Both the position numbers and the translations under genes were made by a program. From Streptacidiphilus sp. ASG 303 (GTDB lineage: Bacteria; Actinomycetota; Actinomycetes; Streptomycetales; Streptomycetaceae), in assembly GCF_020991365.1 (NCBI RefSeq), contig NZ_JAJLRA010000001.1, positions 362,142-426,141 on the forward strand: a DNA stretch of 64,000 nt, given 5' to 3'. Below are positions 1 through 7,569 of the stretch, one piece after another. Position 1 is the stretch's first letter, and each line of letters begins with the position of its first letter. The notes under the pieces are model-generated. The model saw only the letters and a list, made by a program, of their open reading frames with translations, was not told where the DNA came from and did not search any database.

Positions 1-175
1 GGCTCCCGGGCGGGATCCGGTTCGGGGGCGGGTCCGGGCGGGGTGGTCGGCTCGGTCATCGGGGTCCCTTCCGGCGGCGGGGCGGTACGGGCGGGGGTCC
101 GGGACACGGTTCCCGTGCGGCGGCGGTCACTCTCCGCACAACCACCCGTTTGCCGCTTTCCTCATCTATTACTTT

Positions 176-205
176 TTGTCACGATGAGGGCACATTCCGT
201 AGCTC
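176..205 (+). promoter_or_regulatory. Candidate promoter for the first small membrane gene
   Basis: An unusually AT-rich island (about 155-181) ends in TTGTCA at 176-181. After 18 bases comes TAGCTC at 200-205, which is close to the TAnnnT -10 box of Streptomyces housekeeping promoters. It lies about 40 bases ahead of the ATG at 244. The -10 match is imperfect, so this is only a candidate. Confidence 0.3.
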
Positions 206-243
206 CCTCGCGGAATGCTGTCCCCCTCTCGAGGAGCACCCCC

Positions 244-438
244 ATGATCCTCTCGTTTTCCGGCGTCGTCTTCCTCGGCGTGATCGTCTTCCTCCTCTCC
301 CGGAAATGCGGACTGAAGCTCGCCCACGCCCTGGTCTGCGCCCTGTTCGGGTTCTACCTGGCGAGTACAGCCATCGCGCCCAGCATCCACGCCGGAAGCC
401 AGAGCGTGGCCGGCCTGCTCGGCGGCCTCAAGTTCTGA
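244..438 (+). CDS. Small hydrophobic membrane protein (64 aa), unknown function
   Basis: The ATG at 244 follows a strong ribosome binding site, GAGGAG, seven bases upstream. The product is 64 residues: a hydrophobic N-terminal segment (about residues 2-17, ILSFSGVVFLGVIVFLL), a short basic turn (SRKCGLK), and a second hydrophobic segment (about 24-43). That predicts a two-pass membrane peptide with a small Gly/Ser-rich tail. I recognise it only as a type of small conserved streptomycete protein that can sit next to FtsK/TraB-like genes. The next gene starts 193 bases downstream on the same strand and is also membrane-anchored, so the two may act together. An upstream extension to an ATG at 43 is possible in frame but lacks a ribosome binding site and has random-looking composition. 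Confidence 0.7.
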   Translation: MILSFSGVVFLGVIVFLLSRKCGLKLAHALVCALFGFYLASTAIAPSIHAGSQSVAGLLGGLKF

Positions 439-631
439 CCCGGAGCTCCGGCTCCACCCTTCGAGAAGGCCCGGGCGCGGCCCCCACCGCCCCGGGCCTC
501 CTTCCGTCCGCCGCCCGCCGCACGCCCCCGCCCCGCCCGTCCCCCGATCTCCGCGTCCGCACCTCCGCCCTCCGCCCTCCGCCCCTCCGCCTTCCGTCCG
601 CAACCGCCGCTGCACCGCTCGGGGAGAGCCG

Positions 632-2176
632 ATGTCCCTCAACCGCACCCTCGTCCGCGGCCGCGACCTGGCGCGCACCGCCGGGGACCACGCCGCCGAC
701 GTGCTCGGACCGCTGATGCTGGTCGTCCGCGGGCTCCGCCACCACGCCGCCTGGGCGCGCGCCTGGTGGCAGCGCACCCCCGGCGACCGCCGCGGCCCCG
801 CGCTGCTGCTCGTCGCCGCGGTGGCCGCGTCCCTGGCCGTCCTCCCCTACGGGCTGGTGCTGGCCGGGGCCTGCCTCCTCGCGAGCGCCGCGTGGGCGGG
901 CCGCGACCGGGCCCCGGCCGCGGCTCCGGCGCCCGACCCGGTCCAGCTCAAGCTGCAGGCCGTGTACGCGGCGCTCACGCCCTACCTGGCGCGGCCCGAG
1001 GACCCCAAGCCGCTCTACGTGCACGACGGCGACCACCGGGCCGCCTTCCCCGCGTGGGAGTTCGACGCCGACGGGCGCCTCGCCCTCCTGGACCTCGTCT
1101 ACCCGGCGTACTTCCCGGACAGCGAGGCCGCCGCGCGGGCGCGCGTCGAGCAGGTGCTGCAGGGGAAGGCGGGCCGCACCCGCGAGTACCGCTTCCACTG
1201 GGACGAGGAGGGCAACCGGCTGCGCATGGAGGCGCTCCCGGCGCTGCCCGACGACATCGCGGTGCAGCGCTTCGTGGCCGGGCCGGGCGAGCTCGTCCTC
1301 GGCGTCACCGACCCCGGGGACAGCGACCGCACCATCCCCCTGGACCGCAGCGGCGGCCGGGACCACCAGCCCCCCGTGGTGTGGCGCACCGCGGCGCGGT
1401 CGGCCGACGCGCACCTGCTGGCCCTCGGCACCCCCCGCTCCGGCACCTCCACGCTGCTCCGCGGCCTCGCCCTCCAGGCGCTGCCGCACGGCGACGTCGT
1501 GCTCGTCGACGGTGCGGGCACCGGCGAGTACGGCTGCCTGGCGGGACGGCCCGGGGTGCGGCGCGTGGAGACCGGCGTGCAGGGCGCGGTCGCCGCGCTC
1601 CAGTGGGCGGCGGGCGAGACCACCCGGCGGCTCGCGGCGCTCGACCGCGCGCGGCTGGTCGGCTCGGCCCCGCCGCGGCACGCCACCCGGCCGCTCTGGA
1701 TCCTGGTGGACCACCCCGTCGAGCTGAGCGAACTGGCGCACGCCGAGGGCCGTCCCGACCCGCAGGACCTGCTGGAGGTGCCGCTGCGGCAGGGCCGCGC
1801 GGCGCGGGTGTCCGTGGTGGTGGCCGAGCACCTCGCCTCGCTGGAGCGGATCCGGCCCGTGGTCCGGGCCTCCGCGCGGGCGCGGGTGGTGCTGGGCGCC
1901 CCGACGCCGGAGCAGGCGGAGGCCGCCCTGGGCGCGCCGCTGGACATCGCCCCGGCGGCCCGGATGCCCGCCGGGCGCGGCTACGCGCGGCTCGGCGGCG
2001 CGGCCCCGGTGCGGCTGCAGGTGCCCGCCGCGCCCGACCCGCTGGACGAGGACGTGCCCGCCGACCGGCGGGACGCGGTGACCGCCCTGCTGCCCCGCGT
2101 GGAGCCCCGCGGCGAGGCGCCCGCCCCGGCGGCCAGCCTGGTCAAGTCCCCGGTCCGGCCCGGCCCGGCGTCCTGA
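632..2176 (+). CDS. FtsK/TraB-like membrane protein with degenerate ATPase motifs
   Basis: This is a 514-residue protein started by ATG after GGGGAGAGCC. Residues about 55-90 are strongly hydrophobic (LLLVAAVAASLAVLPYGL), suggesting one or two membrane helices, followed by a soluble domain. The architecture (N-terminal membrane anchor, then a RecA-like pump domain) recalls the TraB/FtsK/SpoIIIE DNA translocases encoded by actinomycete integrative elements. However, the P-loop position reads GTPRSGTSTLL (about residues 264-274), so the invariant Lys of GxxxxGK[ST] is Thr. The Walker B position reads WILVDHPVEL (about 355-365) without the catalytic Glu. An active translocase is therefore unlikely. 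It may be a chromosomal paralogue with a structural role, or a relic of a transfer gene. No other element genes are seen nearby. Confidence 0.6.
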   Translation: MSLNRTLVRGRDLARTAGDHAADVLGPLMLVVRGLRHHAAWARAWWQRTPGDRRGPALLLVAAVAASLAVLPYGLVLAGACLLASAAWAGRDRAPAAAPAPDPVQLKLQAVYAALTPYLARPEDPKPLYVHDGDHRAAFPAWEFDADGRLALLDLVYPAYFPDSEAAARARVEQVLQGKAGRTREYRFHWDEEGNRLRMEALPALPDDIAVQRFVAGPGELVLGVTDPGDSDRTIPLDRSGGRDHQPPVVWRTAARSADAHLLALGTPRSGTSTLLRGLALQALPHGDVVLVDGAGTGEYGCLAGRPGVRRVETGVQGAVAALQWAAGETTRRLAALDRARLVGSAPPRHATRPLWILVDHPVELSELAHAEGRPDPQDLLEVPLRQGRAARVSVVVAEHLASLERIRPVVRASARARVVLGAPTPEQAEAALGAPLDIAPAARMPAGRGYARLGGAAPVRLQVPAAPDPLDEDVPADRRDAVTALLPRVEPRGEAPAPAASLVKSPVRPGPAS

Positions 2177-2213
2177 GCGGGCCTCCCCCGCCCCGGACAC
2201 GGCCTCCCGCGGG

Positions 2214-2237
2214 GGCCCGGCCCATCGCGGCCGGGCC
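2214..2237. terminator. Hairpin between two convergent genes
   Basis: A 9-bp GC-only stem (GGCCCGGCC with GGCCGGGCC) and a 6-base loop sit 38 bases after the stop of the FtsK/TraB-like gene. It is in the convergent gap facing the MocR gene, so it could serve either direction. There is no T tract, which is normal for Streptomyces. Confidence 0.45.
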
Positions 2238-2372
2238 TCCGCGGCGCGCCGCGGGCCCGCGGGCCGGGGCGGCGGCGCCAGCGGCAGCGGGGCGGCAGGA
2301 GGACCGGGCGGGCGTCGGCTGCCGCGTGCCGGTCCGCCGGACGGGGACAGCGACCGCGGCACCCCGGACCCG

Positions 2373-2409
2373 CGGCCCGGACCCGCGACCCGGACCCGGC
2401 CTCTCGGGT
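2373..2409. repeat. 13-bp tandem repeat, 2.8 copies
   Basis: Unit CCCGGACCCGCGG at 2373-2385, with a one-base variant at 2386-2398 and a truncated copy at 2399-2409. It lies in the 365-base convergent intergenic gap 2177-2541. That gap otherwise holds only GC-rich hairpins; I see no gene in it. Confidence 0.7.
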
Positions 2410-2541
2410 AGGGGGCGCTCCGGCGCCGGGCCGCCGGGCCGCTCTCCGGCGGCGCCCGGGCCCGGGGGCGGGCGGACCGGCGGCCGTCCCGTACCGGCCT
2501 CCGTCGGGGCGGAGGCCGGCGTGCGCCGCGCGCCGCGCGGA

Positions 2542-4068
2542 TCAGGCGACGAAGACCTCCCCGGGCCGGTCGGCCCCGGCACCCGCCGCCACCGCGTCGG
2601 CGGCGCGGGAGAGGCGGCGGACGGCCTCGCGTACCGTGTCCCCGCCGACGGTGAGCGGCAGGCGGAGGTAGTGCTCGAAGGCGCCGTCGAGGCCGAAGCG
2701 CGGACCTGCGGCCACCCGGACGCCGTGCCGGTCGCCCTCGGCCGCCAGCGCCGCCCCGGAGAGGCCCGCCGTGCGGACCCAGAGCGTGAGGCCGCCCGGC
2801 GGCAGGTCGAAGGACCACTCGGGCCGCTCGTCCCGCAGGGCGGCGGCGAAGGCGTCGCGGTGGGCGCGCAGGCGCAGGCGGCGCTCGGCCAGGGCCGCGT
2901 CCCAGCCGCCGTCGCGGAGCAGCCGGGCCACGGCCAGCTGCTCCAGGACGGGTGAGCCCAGGTCGGCGTAGGCGCGGTCCGCCACCAGGCGGCGGACGAC
3001 GGCGGGGGCCGCCCGCACCCAGCCGATGCGCAGCCCGGCCCACACCGCCTTGCTGGCCGAGCCGACGGTCACCACCGTGCCGCCGGGGTCGTGGGCGGCC
3101 AGCGGCCGCGGCCGGGGGGCCGCGCCGCCGCCCCTGCCGCTGCCCTCGCCGTCGCCGTCGCCGTCGACGTCGGGGAAGGAGAGCTCGGCCATGGTCTCGT
3201 CCGCGACCAGGACGGTGCCCGCCGCCCGCGCCGCGGCGGCGAGGGCGGCGCGCTGGTCGTCGGGGACGAGCGTCCCGGTGGGGTTGTGGAAGTCGGGGAT
3301 GACGTACGCGGCGCGCGGGGCCGCGTCGCGCAGCACCCGCCGCCACTCCCCCGGGTCCCACCCGGAGAGGGCCTCCCCCAGGGCGACCGGGACGAGCCGC
3401 AGGCCGTCGCGGCGCAGCATCTGCAGCACGTTCGCGTAGCTGGGCGCCTCCACGGCGACCCGGTCGCCGGAGCGGGCCAGCAGCCGCCGGACGGCGTCGA
3501 GGGCGCCCATCGCGCCGGTGGTCACCATGACCTGCTCGGGCGTGGTGGGCAGGCCGCGCGCGGTGAAGCGGTCGGCGAGGGCCTCCCGGAGGACCGGCAG
3601 GCCGGCCGGGTGGTCGCCGTGGGTGCGGGTGTGCGCGGGGAGGTCCTGGAGGGCCGCGGTGAAGGCGGCGGTGAGCCAGGGCTCGGGGGCGGGCAGGGCG
3701 GCGCACCCCAGGTCGAGGACGGCTCCGGCGCGGTCCGGGGGCAGGGGTGCGAGGGCTCCGGTGGGCACCGGGTGGCCGTCGGGGAGGACCGTCCAGCTGC
3801 CCGAGCCGCGGCGGCTCGCCAGGTAGCCCCAGTCGCGCAGCTGCTGGTAGCCGGCGGCCACGGTGGTGCGGCTGACGCCGAGGGCGGCGGCGAGCTCCCG
3901 CTCGGCGGGCAGCCGCACCCCGACGCCGAGGCGCCCCTCCAGGAGGAGCAGCCGGACGGAGGCGGCGAGGCCGCGGTAGGCCGGGGTGCGGTCCGCCGGG
4001 GGGAAGCCCGCGCCGCCGAGGAGCCGGGCGAGCCGGGCCGCGCCCAGGGCGGTCGTCCACGCGTGCAT
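2542..4068 (-). CDS. MocR/PdxR-type GntR regulator with aminotransferase fold
   Basis: This is a 508-residue fusion of a GntR winged helix and a fold-type I PLP aminotransferase domain. The DNA-binding part spans about residues 25-80 and contains LPAERELAAALGVSRTTV. The aminotransferase part carries the PLP lysine in GSASKAVWAGLRIG (Lys about 340) and an SYANVLQ segment. Such MocR proteins sense a PLP-reactive ligand and switch neighbouring genes. The ATG at 4068 was chosen because homology-like sequence (MHAWTTALGAARLARLL) begins there; the frame stays open to 4203 but that would overlap the divergent gene. A Gly/Asp-rich insert (GDGDGEGSGRGG) lies shortly before the active-site lysine. The divergent neighbour is a YczE-type membrane protein, a pairing described for MocR regulators. 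The effector is unknown. Confidence 0.85.
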   Translation of the reverse strand: MHAWTTALGAARLARLLGGAGFPPADRTPAYRGLAASVRLLLLEGRLGVGVRLPAERELAAALGVSRTTVAAGYQQLRDWGYLASRRGSGSWTVLPDGHPVPTGALAPLPPDRAGAVLDLGCAALPAPEPWLTAAFTAALQDLPAHTRTHGDHPAGLPVLREALADRFTARGLPTTPEQVMVTTGAMGALDAVRRLLARSGDRVAVEAPSYANVLQMLRRDGLRLVPVALGEALSGWDPGEWRRVLRDAAPRAAYVIPDFHNPTGTLVPDDQRAALAAAARAAGTVLVADETMAELSFPDVDGDGDGEGSGRGGGAAPRPRPLAAHDPGGTVVTVGSASKAVWAGLRIGWVRAAPAVVRRLVADRAYADLGSPVLEQLAVARLLRDGGWDAALAERRLRLRAHRDAFAAALRDERPEWSFDLPPGGLTLWVRTAGLSGAALAAEGDRHGVRVAAGPRFGLDGAFEHYLRLPLTVGGDTVREAVRRLSRAADAVAAGAGADRPGEVFVA

Positions 4069-4193
4069 GCGGATCGGTCCACTTCCTTCGGATTGGCCGT
4101 GGATGTGCAGGCCGGTTGCGGGCCAGAGTGGCACGGACGGGTCCACCGGCGCCACCGGCGCCGACCGCGTCCGCGCAAGGGAGCAGAGGGGCC
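4069..4193. promoter_or_regulatory. Divergent MocR/yczE control region
   Basis: This 125-base gap separates two divergent start codons and should hold both promoters and the MocR operator. Two direct copies of GGTCCAC are visible, at 4076-4082 and 4140-4146, 64 bases apart, about six helical turns. MocR-family regulators such as GabR and PdxR use spaced direct repeats, so this is a plausible but untested operator. Confidence 0.4.
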
Positions 4194-4886
4194 ATGCACG
4201 CACGACGTCTCACGCAGCTGTACACCGGACTGGTGCTGTACGGGGCCAGCTCCGGCCTGCTCGTGCGGACCGGCCTGGGGCTGGACCCCTGGGACGTCTT
4301 CCACCAGGGGGTCGCGCTCCGCACGGGCTGGACGATCGGCACGGTCTCCTGCGTGGTCGGAGCGGCCGTGCTGCTGCTCTGGATCCCGCTGCGGCAGCGG
4401 CCGGGCCTGGGCACGGTCAGCAACGTGGTCGTGGTGGGCACCTCCATGGACGCGACGCTGTGGGCGGTGCCCGCCCCCGGCCCGCTGCCCCTGCGGGTGC
4501 TGCTCCTGGCGGCGGCCGTCCTGCTCAACGGGGCCGCGACCGGCCTGTACATCGGGGCCGGGTACGGGCCGGGCCCGCGCGACGGGCTGATGACGGGGCT
4601 GCACCGGCGGACCGGGCGCTCGGTCCGGCTGGTGCGGACCGGCATCGAGGTGGCGGTGCTGGCGGCGGGCTGGCTGCTGGGCGGCACGGTGGGCGTGGGG
4701 ACGGTGGTGTACGCCCTGGCGATCGGGCCGGCGGCGCAGGTCTTCCTGCGGTGGTTCTCGCGGCCCGCGGCAGGGGCCGTGCGGACCGGCGGGGCGCCTG
4801 CGGCGGCGGACCCGGCCGCACCGGCGGCGGACCCGGCGGCCGTGGCCCCGGCGACGGCGGCCCCGGCGGCGGAGGGCGCGTACTGA
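4194..4886 (+). CDS. YczE/YitT-family integral membrane protein
   Basis: This is a 230-residue polytopic membrane protein started by ATG at 4194 after AGAGGGGCC. It begins MHARRLTQLYTGLVLYGASS and contains the conserved GLDPWDVFHQG loop and GPRDGLMTGL, both typical of the YczE/DUF161 family. About five hydrophobic segments are visible. The last 45 residues are an Ala/Pro-rich tail (APAAADPAAPAADPAAVAPA) that is probably dispensable. Family members have been tied to surfactin synthesis in Bacillus, but transport function is unproven. Divergent pairing with a MocR regulator is a recognised genomic association, so expression is presumably controlled by the protein encoded at 2542-4068. Confidence 0.85.
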   Translation: MHARRLTQLYTGLVLYGASSGLLVRTGLGLDPWDVFHQGVALRTGWTIGTVSCVVGAAVLLLWIPLRQRPGLGTVSNVVVVGTSMDATLWAVPAPGPLPLRVLLLAAAVLLNGAATGLYIGAGYGPGPRDGLMTGLHRRTGRSVRLVRTGIEVAVLAAGWLLGGTVGVGTVVYALAIGPAAQVFLRWFSRPAAGAVRTGGAPAAADPAAPAADPAAVAPATAAPAAEGAY

Positions 4887-5033
4887 GCGGGGGCCGCGGA
4901 CGGACCGGGGCACGGACCGGGGGCATGGGCGGGGCCGGGGCGGGCAGGCGCGAAGTGTACGCCGACGGCGGCTGTCGGGATCGGTCACTGCGTGCAAAAT
5001 CGTGAAAACCCAGGGTGACATCGCACGCCAGAT

Positions 5034-5062
5034 GTGACAAAAGGGGCGCGGATGGGTACAAC
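5034..5062 (+). promoter_or_regulatory. Candidate housekeeping promoter of rbpA
   Basis: GTGACA (5034-5039), a 17-base spacer and TACAAC (5057-5062) form a plausible HrdB-type promoter about 65 bases upstream of the sigma-R promoter. It would give rbpA a basal expression route independent of oxidative stress. Confidence 0.45.
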
Positions 5063-5098
5063 GGGGGCGGCACGACGGACGACGCGCGTCTGGGGACG

Positions 5099-5124
5099 GG
5101 AATCTTCGACAGCGGCCGAGCGTT
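5099..5124 (+). promoter_or_regulatory. Sigma-R (disulfide stress) promoter of rbpA
   Basis: GGAAT at 5099-5103, exactly 18 bases, then GTT at 5122-5124: a perfect match to the sigma-R consensus of Streptomyces (GGAAT-N18-GTT). In S. coelicolor rbpA is an established sigma-R target, so this element is expected here and supports the gene call. The transcript would start near 5131. Confidence 0.9.
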
Positions 5125-5138
5125 GACCGGAACGACGA

Positions 5139-5168
5139 AGACAGCGACCACCTAGACAGCGACCACCA
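5139..5168 (+). repeat. 15-bp tandem duplication in the rbpA leader
   Basis: AGACAGCGACCACCT (5139-5153) is followed at once by AGACAGCGACCACCA (5154-5168). The duplication sits in the 5' untranslated region, between the sigma-R promoter and the ribosome binding site GGGAGG at 5188-5193. Confidence 0.85.
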
Positions 5169-5202
5169 GTCCTGTGGGCCACAAGCCCGGGAGGCACGAT
5201 TC

Positions 5203-5577
5203 ATGAGTGAGCGAGCTCTCCGCGGCACGCGACTCGGGGCCACCAGCTACGAGACCGACCGCGGCATCGATCTGGCCCCGCGCCAGACCGTGGAGTACGC
5301 ATGTCAGAACGGACACCGCTTCGAGGTCCCGTTCTCCGTGGAGGCCGAGATCCCGCCCGTGTGGGAGTGCCGCTTCTGCGGTACGGAGGCCCTCCTTCTC
5401 GACGGGGACGAGCCGGAGGAGAAGAAGGTGAAGCCGGCGCGCACCCATTGGGACATGCTGATGGAGCGCCGCACCAGGGAGGAGCTGGAGGAGGTGCTGG
5501 CCGAGCGCCTGGCCGTGCTCCGCTCCGGCGGGATGAACCTGGCCGTCCACCCGCGGGACAACCGCAAGAGCGCCTGA
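5203..5577 (+). CDS. rbpA: RNA polymerase-binding protein RbpA
   Basis: This is a 124-residue actinobacterial RNA polymerase accessory protein that binds the principal sigma factor and stabilises the open complex. Recognised features: the N-terminal tail MSERALRGTRLGATSYETD, the central core with CQNGHRFEVPFSVEAEIP and the WECRFCGTEALLLDG Cys pair (a zinc-binding type core), and the sigma-interacting C-terminal helix with RTREELEEVLAERLAVLR and the closing NRKSA. Length equals the Streptomyces homologue. The ATG at 5203 follows GGGAGG with good spacing. Transcription probably starts from the sigma-R promoter at 5099-5124 plus a vegetative promoter further up. A 22-bp hairpin downstream ends the unit. 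Confidence 0.98.
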   Translation: MSERALRGTRLGATSYETDRGIDLAPRQTVEYACQNGHRFEVPFSVEAEIPPVWECRFCGTEALLLDGDEPEEKKVKPARTHWDMLMERRTREELEEVLAERLAVLRSGGMNLAVHPRDNRKSA

Positions 5578-5610
5578 GACGACCGTCTCCCCCGGTGAGC
5601 GGCGGGGAGG

Positions 5611-5658
5611 CGAAGGCCCTGGCGCCGGCAGAGCGATCTGCCGGCGCCAGGGCCTTCG
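5611..5658. terminator. 22-bp perfect hairpin, bidirectional terminator rbpA/fxsA
   Basis: CGAAGGCCCTGGCGCCGGCA plus GA (5611-5632) pairs perfectly with 5637-5658 around the tetraloop GCGA. It lies 33 bases after rbpA stops and faces the convergent fxsA, so it probably ends both transcripts. Confidence 0.9.
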
Positions 5659-5757
5659 TCGTGCCGGGACCCCCGCGGCCCGCCGTGGCGCGCCCCCGTC
5701 CGGGACGGACCGGGGGCGGACCGGGGGGACCCGGCCCGCCCCGCCTCCCGCACCCGC

Positions 5758-5778
5758 GCGTCAGGCGTCAGGCGTCAG
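5758..5778. repeat. 7-bp triplication across the fxsA stop codon
   Basis: GCGTCAG is repeated three times in tandem at 5758-5764, 5765-5771 and 5772-5778. Each copy contains TCA, the reverse complement of a TGA stop codon. The first in-frame stop of fxsA is the copy at 5775-5777. Confidence 0.85.
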
Positions 5779-6401
5779 CGCGGCGGCTGCTCCGGCGGCA
5801 GGATCCGGACGGTGCGCGGCGGACGGGCGTCGTCCCGGGACGCGCCGCCGGGGCCGCCGTCGCGGTCCACGACCTCGCCCGGGACGACCCTGCCCCCGGG
5901 CCGGTGGACCCGCAGCTGCTCCTGCAGCCGCAGCGCCTCGGCCAGCGGGTCGCCGGCCCGGCCGCGGCGGACCGCCGCACGGGCCAGACGGACCGGGACG
6001 CGGCGCAGCAGCGCCCTGGTCGGCGGGAAGAGGCAGGCGAGGCCGAGCAGGTCGGAGAGGAAGCCGGGCAGGATCAGCAGCACGCCGCCGGTGATCGTGA
6101 GGGCGGTGTGGGACTCCCCCGCCTCGGGCTCGCGGCCCTGCTCCACGGAGCGGGCCGCGGAGCGCAGGGCGCGCAGGCCGGCGCGTTTGACGGTCCAGCC
6201 CCCGACGAGGGCACCCGCCAGGAACAGCGCCGCCACCGCGAGGCCGCCGAGGACCGAGGCGACCTCCAGGGCCAGCCAGATCTCCAGGACCAGCCAGGCC
6301 GCGACGGCGAGCGGCAGCAGGGTGCGCAGCCGTCCGCCGCGCCCCGCCGGGGCGGCGGAGGCGCGGGCGGTCGGACGGGGGTCGGTCACGGCGGGTTCCA
6401 C
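5775..6401 (-). CDS. fxsA: FxsA-family membrane protein
   Basis: This is a 208-residue protein with the FxsA fold: hydrophobic helices at about residues 27-45 and 48-70 (LLPLAVAAWLVLEIWLALEV), and the conserved core with GGVLLILPGFLSDLLGLACL followed by FPPTRALLRR. In E. coli FxsA is an inner-membrane protein that blocks phage T7 exclusion by F plasmid; its role in actinomycetes is not defined. The C-terminal 60 residues are hydrophilic and Arg/Pro-rich. I take GTG at 6401, after GGAGCGAGGA; GTG at 6389 is an alternative. It is convergent with rbpA and next to ppm, as in S. coelicolor. Confidence 0.9.
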   Translation of the reverse strand: MEPAVTDPRPTARASAAPAGRGGRLRTLLPLAVAAWLVLEIWLALEVASVLGGLAVAALFLAGALVGGWTVKRAGLRALRSAARSVEQGREPEAGESHTALTITGGVLLILPGFLSDLLGLACLFPPTRALLRRVPVRLARAAVRRGRAGDPLAEALRLQEQLRVHRPGGRVVPGEVVDRDGGPGGASRDDARPPRTVRILPPEQPPR

Positions 6402-6557
6402 TCCTCGCTCCGCGGGCGCCCCCGGGCGGGACGCCGGCCTGCCGGGCCGCCCCGCCTCCCGGGTGCCGGGGGCGGGGCGCTCGGCCCTGCGGGGGGTGCG
6501 GACCGGGCCGGCCGGCCGTGCCCGGCGGCGGTGCCGCCGCGGTCGCCGTGCCGGGCG

Positions 6558-7397
6558 TCAGCGGACGGTGCCGCCCGCCCCCGCCTTCGACTCAACGTCC
6601 GGGGCGACGGGGGTGTTCCGGTCGGCCGGCCGCGGGGCGGGCAGCCTGCCGAGGCGGTTCTGCACGCCCCAGGCGGTGACGCGCATCAGCGCCTCGACGA
6701 CGATGCCGCGGCTCATCTTGCTGGCGCCGAGCTCCCGCTCGACGAAGGTGATCGGGACCTCGACCACCCGGAAGCCGGCGCGGACGGCGCGCCAGGCGAG
6801 GTCGACCTGGAAGCAGTAGCCCTGCGAGGCGACCTCGTCCATGCCGAGGCCGAGGAGCGTCCCCTTGCGGAAGGCGCGGTAGCCGCCGGTGATGTCGCGG
6901 AGCTGCGCGCCGAGCATGAGGCGCGAGTAGAGGCTGCCGCCGCGGGAGAGGAACTCGCGGTGCTTGGGCCAGTTGACGACGCTGCCGCCGGGCACCCAGC
7001 GGGAGCCCAGCACCAGGTCGGCGCCGCGCAGCGCGGTCAGCAGCCGGGGCAGCTGCTCCGGCTGGTGGGAGCCGTCGGCGTCCATCTCGACCAGCACGTC
7101 GTAGCCGTTGTCGAGACCCCAGCGGAACCCGGCCAGGTAGGCGGCGCCCAGGCCCTCCTTGCCCTTGCGGTGCATCACGTGGAGGTGGTCGTCGTCGGCG
7201 GCGAGCCCGTCGGCGATCTCCCCGGTGCCGTCGGGGCTGTTGTCGTCCGCGACGAGGATGTGCGCCTCGGGCACCGCGGCGCGGACGCGGGCGGTGATGC
7301 GGGTGACGTTCTCGGCCTCGTTGTAGGTCGGAATGATGACCAGGATTTTGCCGAGTTCGGCGAAGTCATGGGGCTCTTCGACGTGCTTGTCGGTCAC
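6558..7397 (-). CDS. ppm: Polyprenol monophosphomannose synthase
   Basis: This is a 279-residue family 2 glycosyltransferase that transfers mannose from GDP-mannose to polyprenyl phosphate, giving the donor used by protein O-mannosyltransferases on the outer face of the membrane. Motifs: ILVIIPTYNEAENVTRI at the N-terminus, VADDNSPDGTGEIAD, DVLVEMDADGSHQPEQLPRL (the metal-binding DxD region), GSRWVPGGSVVNWPKHREFL, and the GYRAFRKGTLL / QVDLAWRAVRAGFRVVEVPI segments. It lacks transmembrane anchors, like bacterial DPM1-type enzymes. Start: GTG at 7397 (MTDKHVEEPHDF) with AAAGG upstream. It lies 172 bases downstream of lnt, and the order lnt-ppm is the same as in the fused Ppm1 of M. tuberculosis. 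Protein mannosylation by this enzyme is needed for phiC31 infection in S. coelicolor. Confidence 0.95.
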   Translation of the reverse strand: MTDKHVEEPHDFAELGKILVIIPTYNEAENVTRITARVRAAVPEAHILVADDNSPDGTGEIADGLAADDDHLHVMHRKGKEGLGAAYLAGFRWGLDNGYDVLVEMDADGSHQPEQLPRLLTALRGADLVLGSRWVPGGSVVNWPKHREFLSRGGSLYSRLMLGAQLRDITGGYRAFRKGTLLGLGMDEVASQGYCFQVDLAWRAVRAGFRVVEVPITFVERELGASKMSRGIVVEALMRVTAWGVQNRLGRLPAPRPADRNTPVAPDVESKAGAGGTVR

Positions 7398-7569
7398 GGA
7401 CCGGCCTTTCTCTCCCTTGCGGCGGGCGGTGTGGTGCGGCGGAGGCGTCCCCGCGGCGGTGCGGGGACGGGGCGTGCGAGGCAGGCGCGGACGCGCCGCG
7501 TCCCCGCCGGCCTGTCGGCCCCCCGGTGCCGTCCCCCCTGTTCGGCTGCACTCCCGCGCGGTGCACCCG

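Noticed and set aside
4069-4203. Upstream extension of the MocR gene to an ATG at 4203
   Set aside because: It would overlap the divergent yczE start, lacks a ribosome binding site, and the added residues do not match the family.
428-4687. A long leftward frame over the TraB-like and MocR genes
   Set aside because: It is antisense or out of frame relative to genes with clear motifs; no coherent domain.
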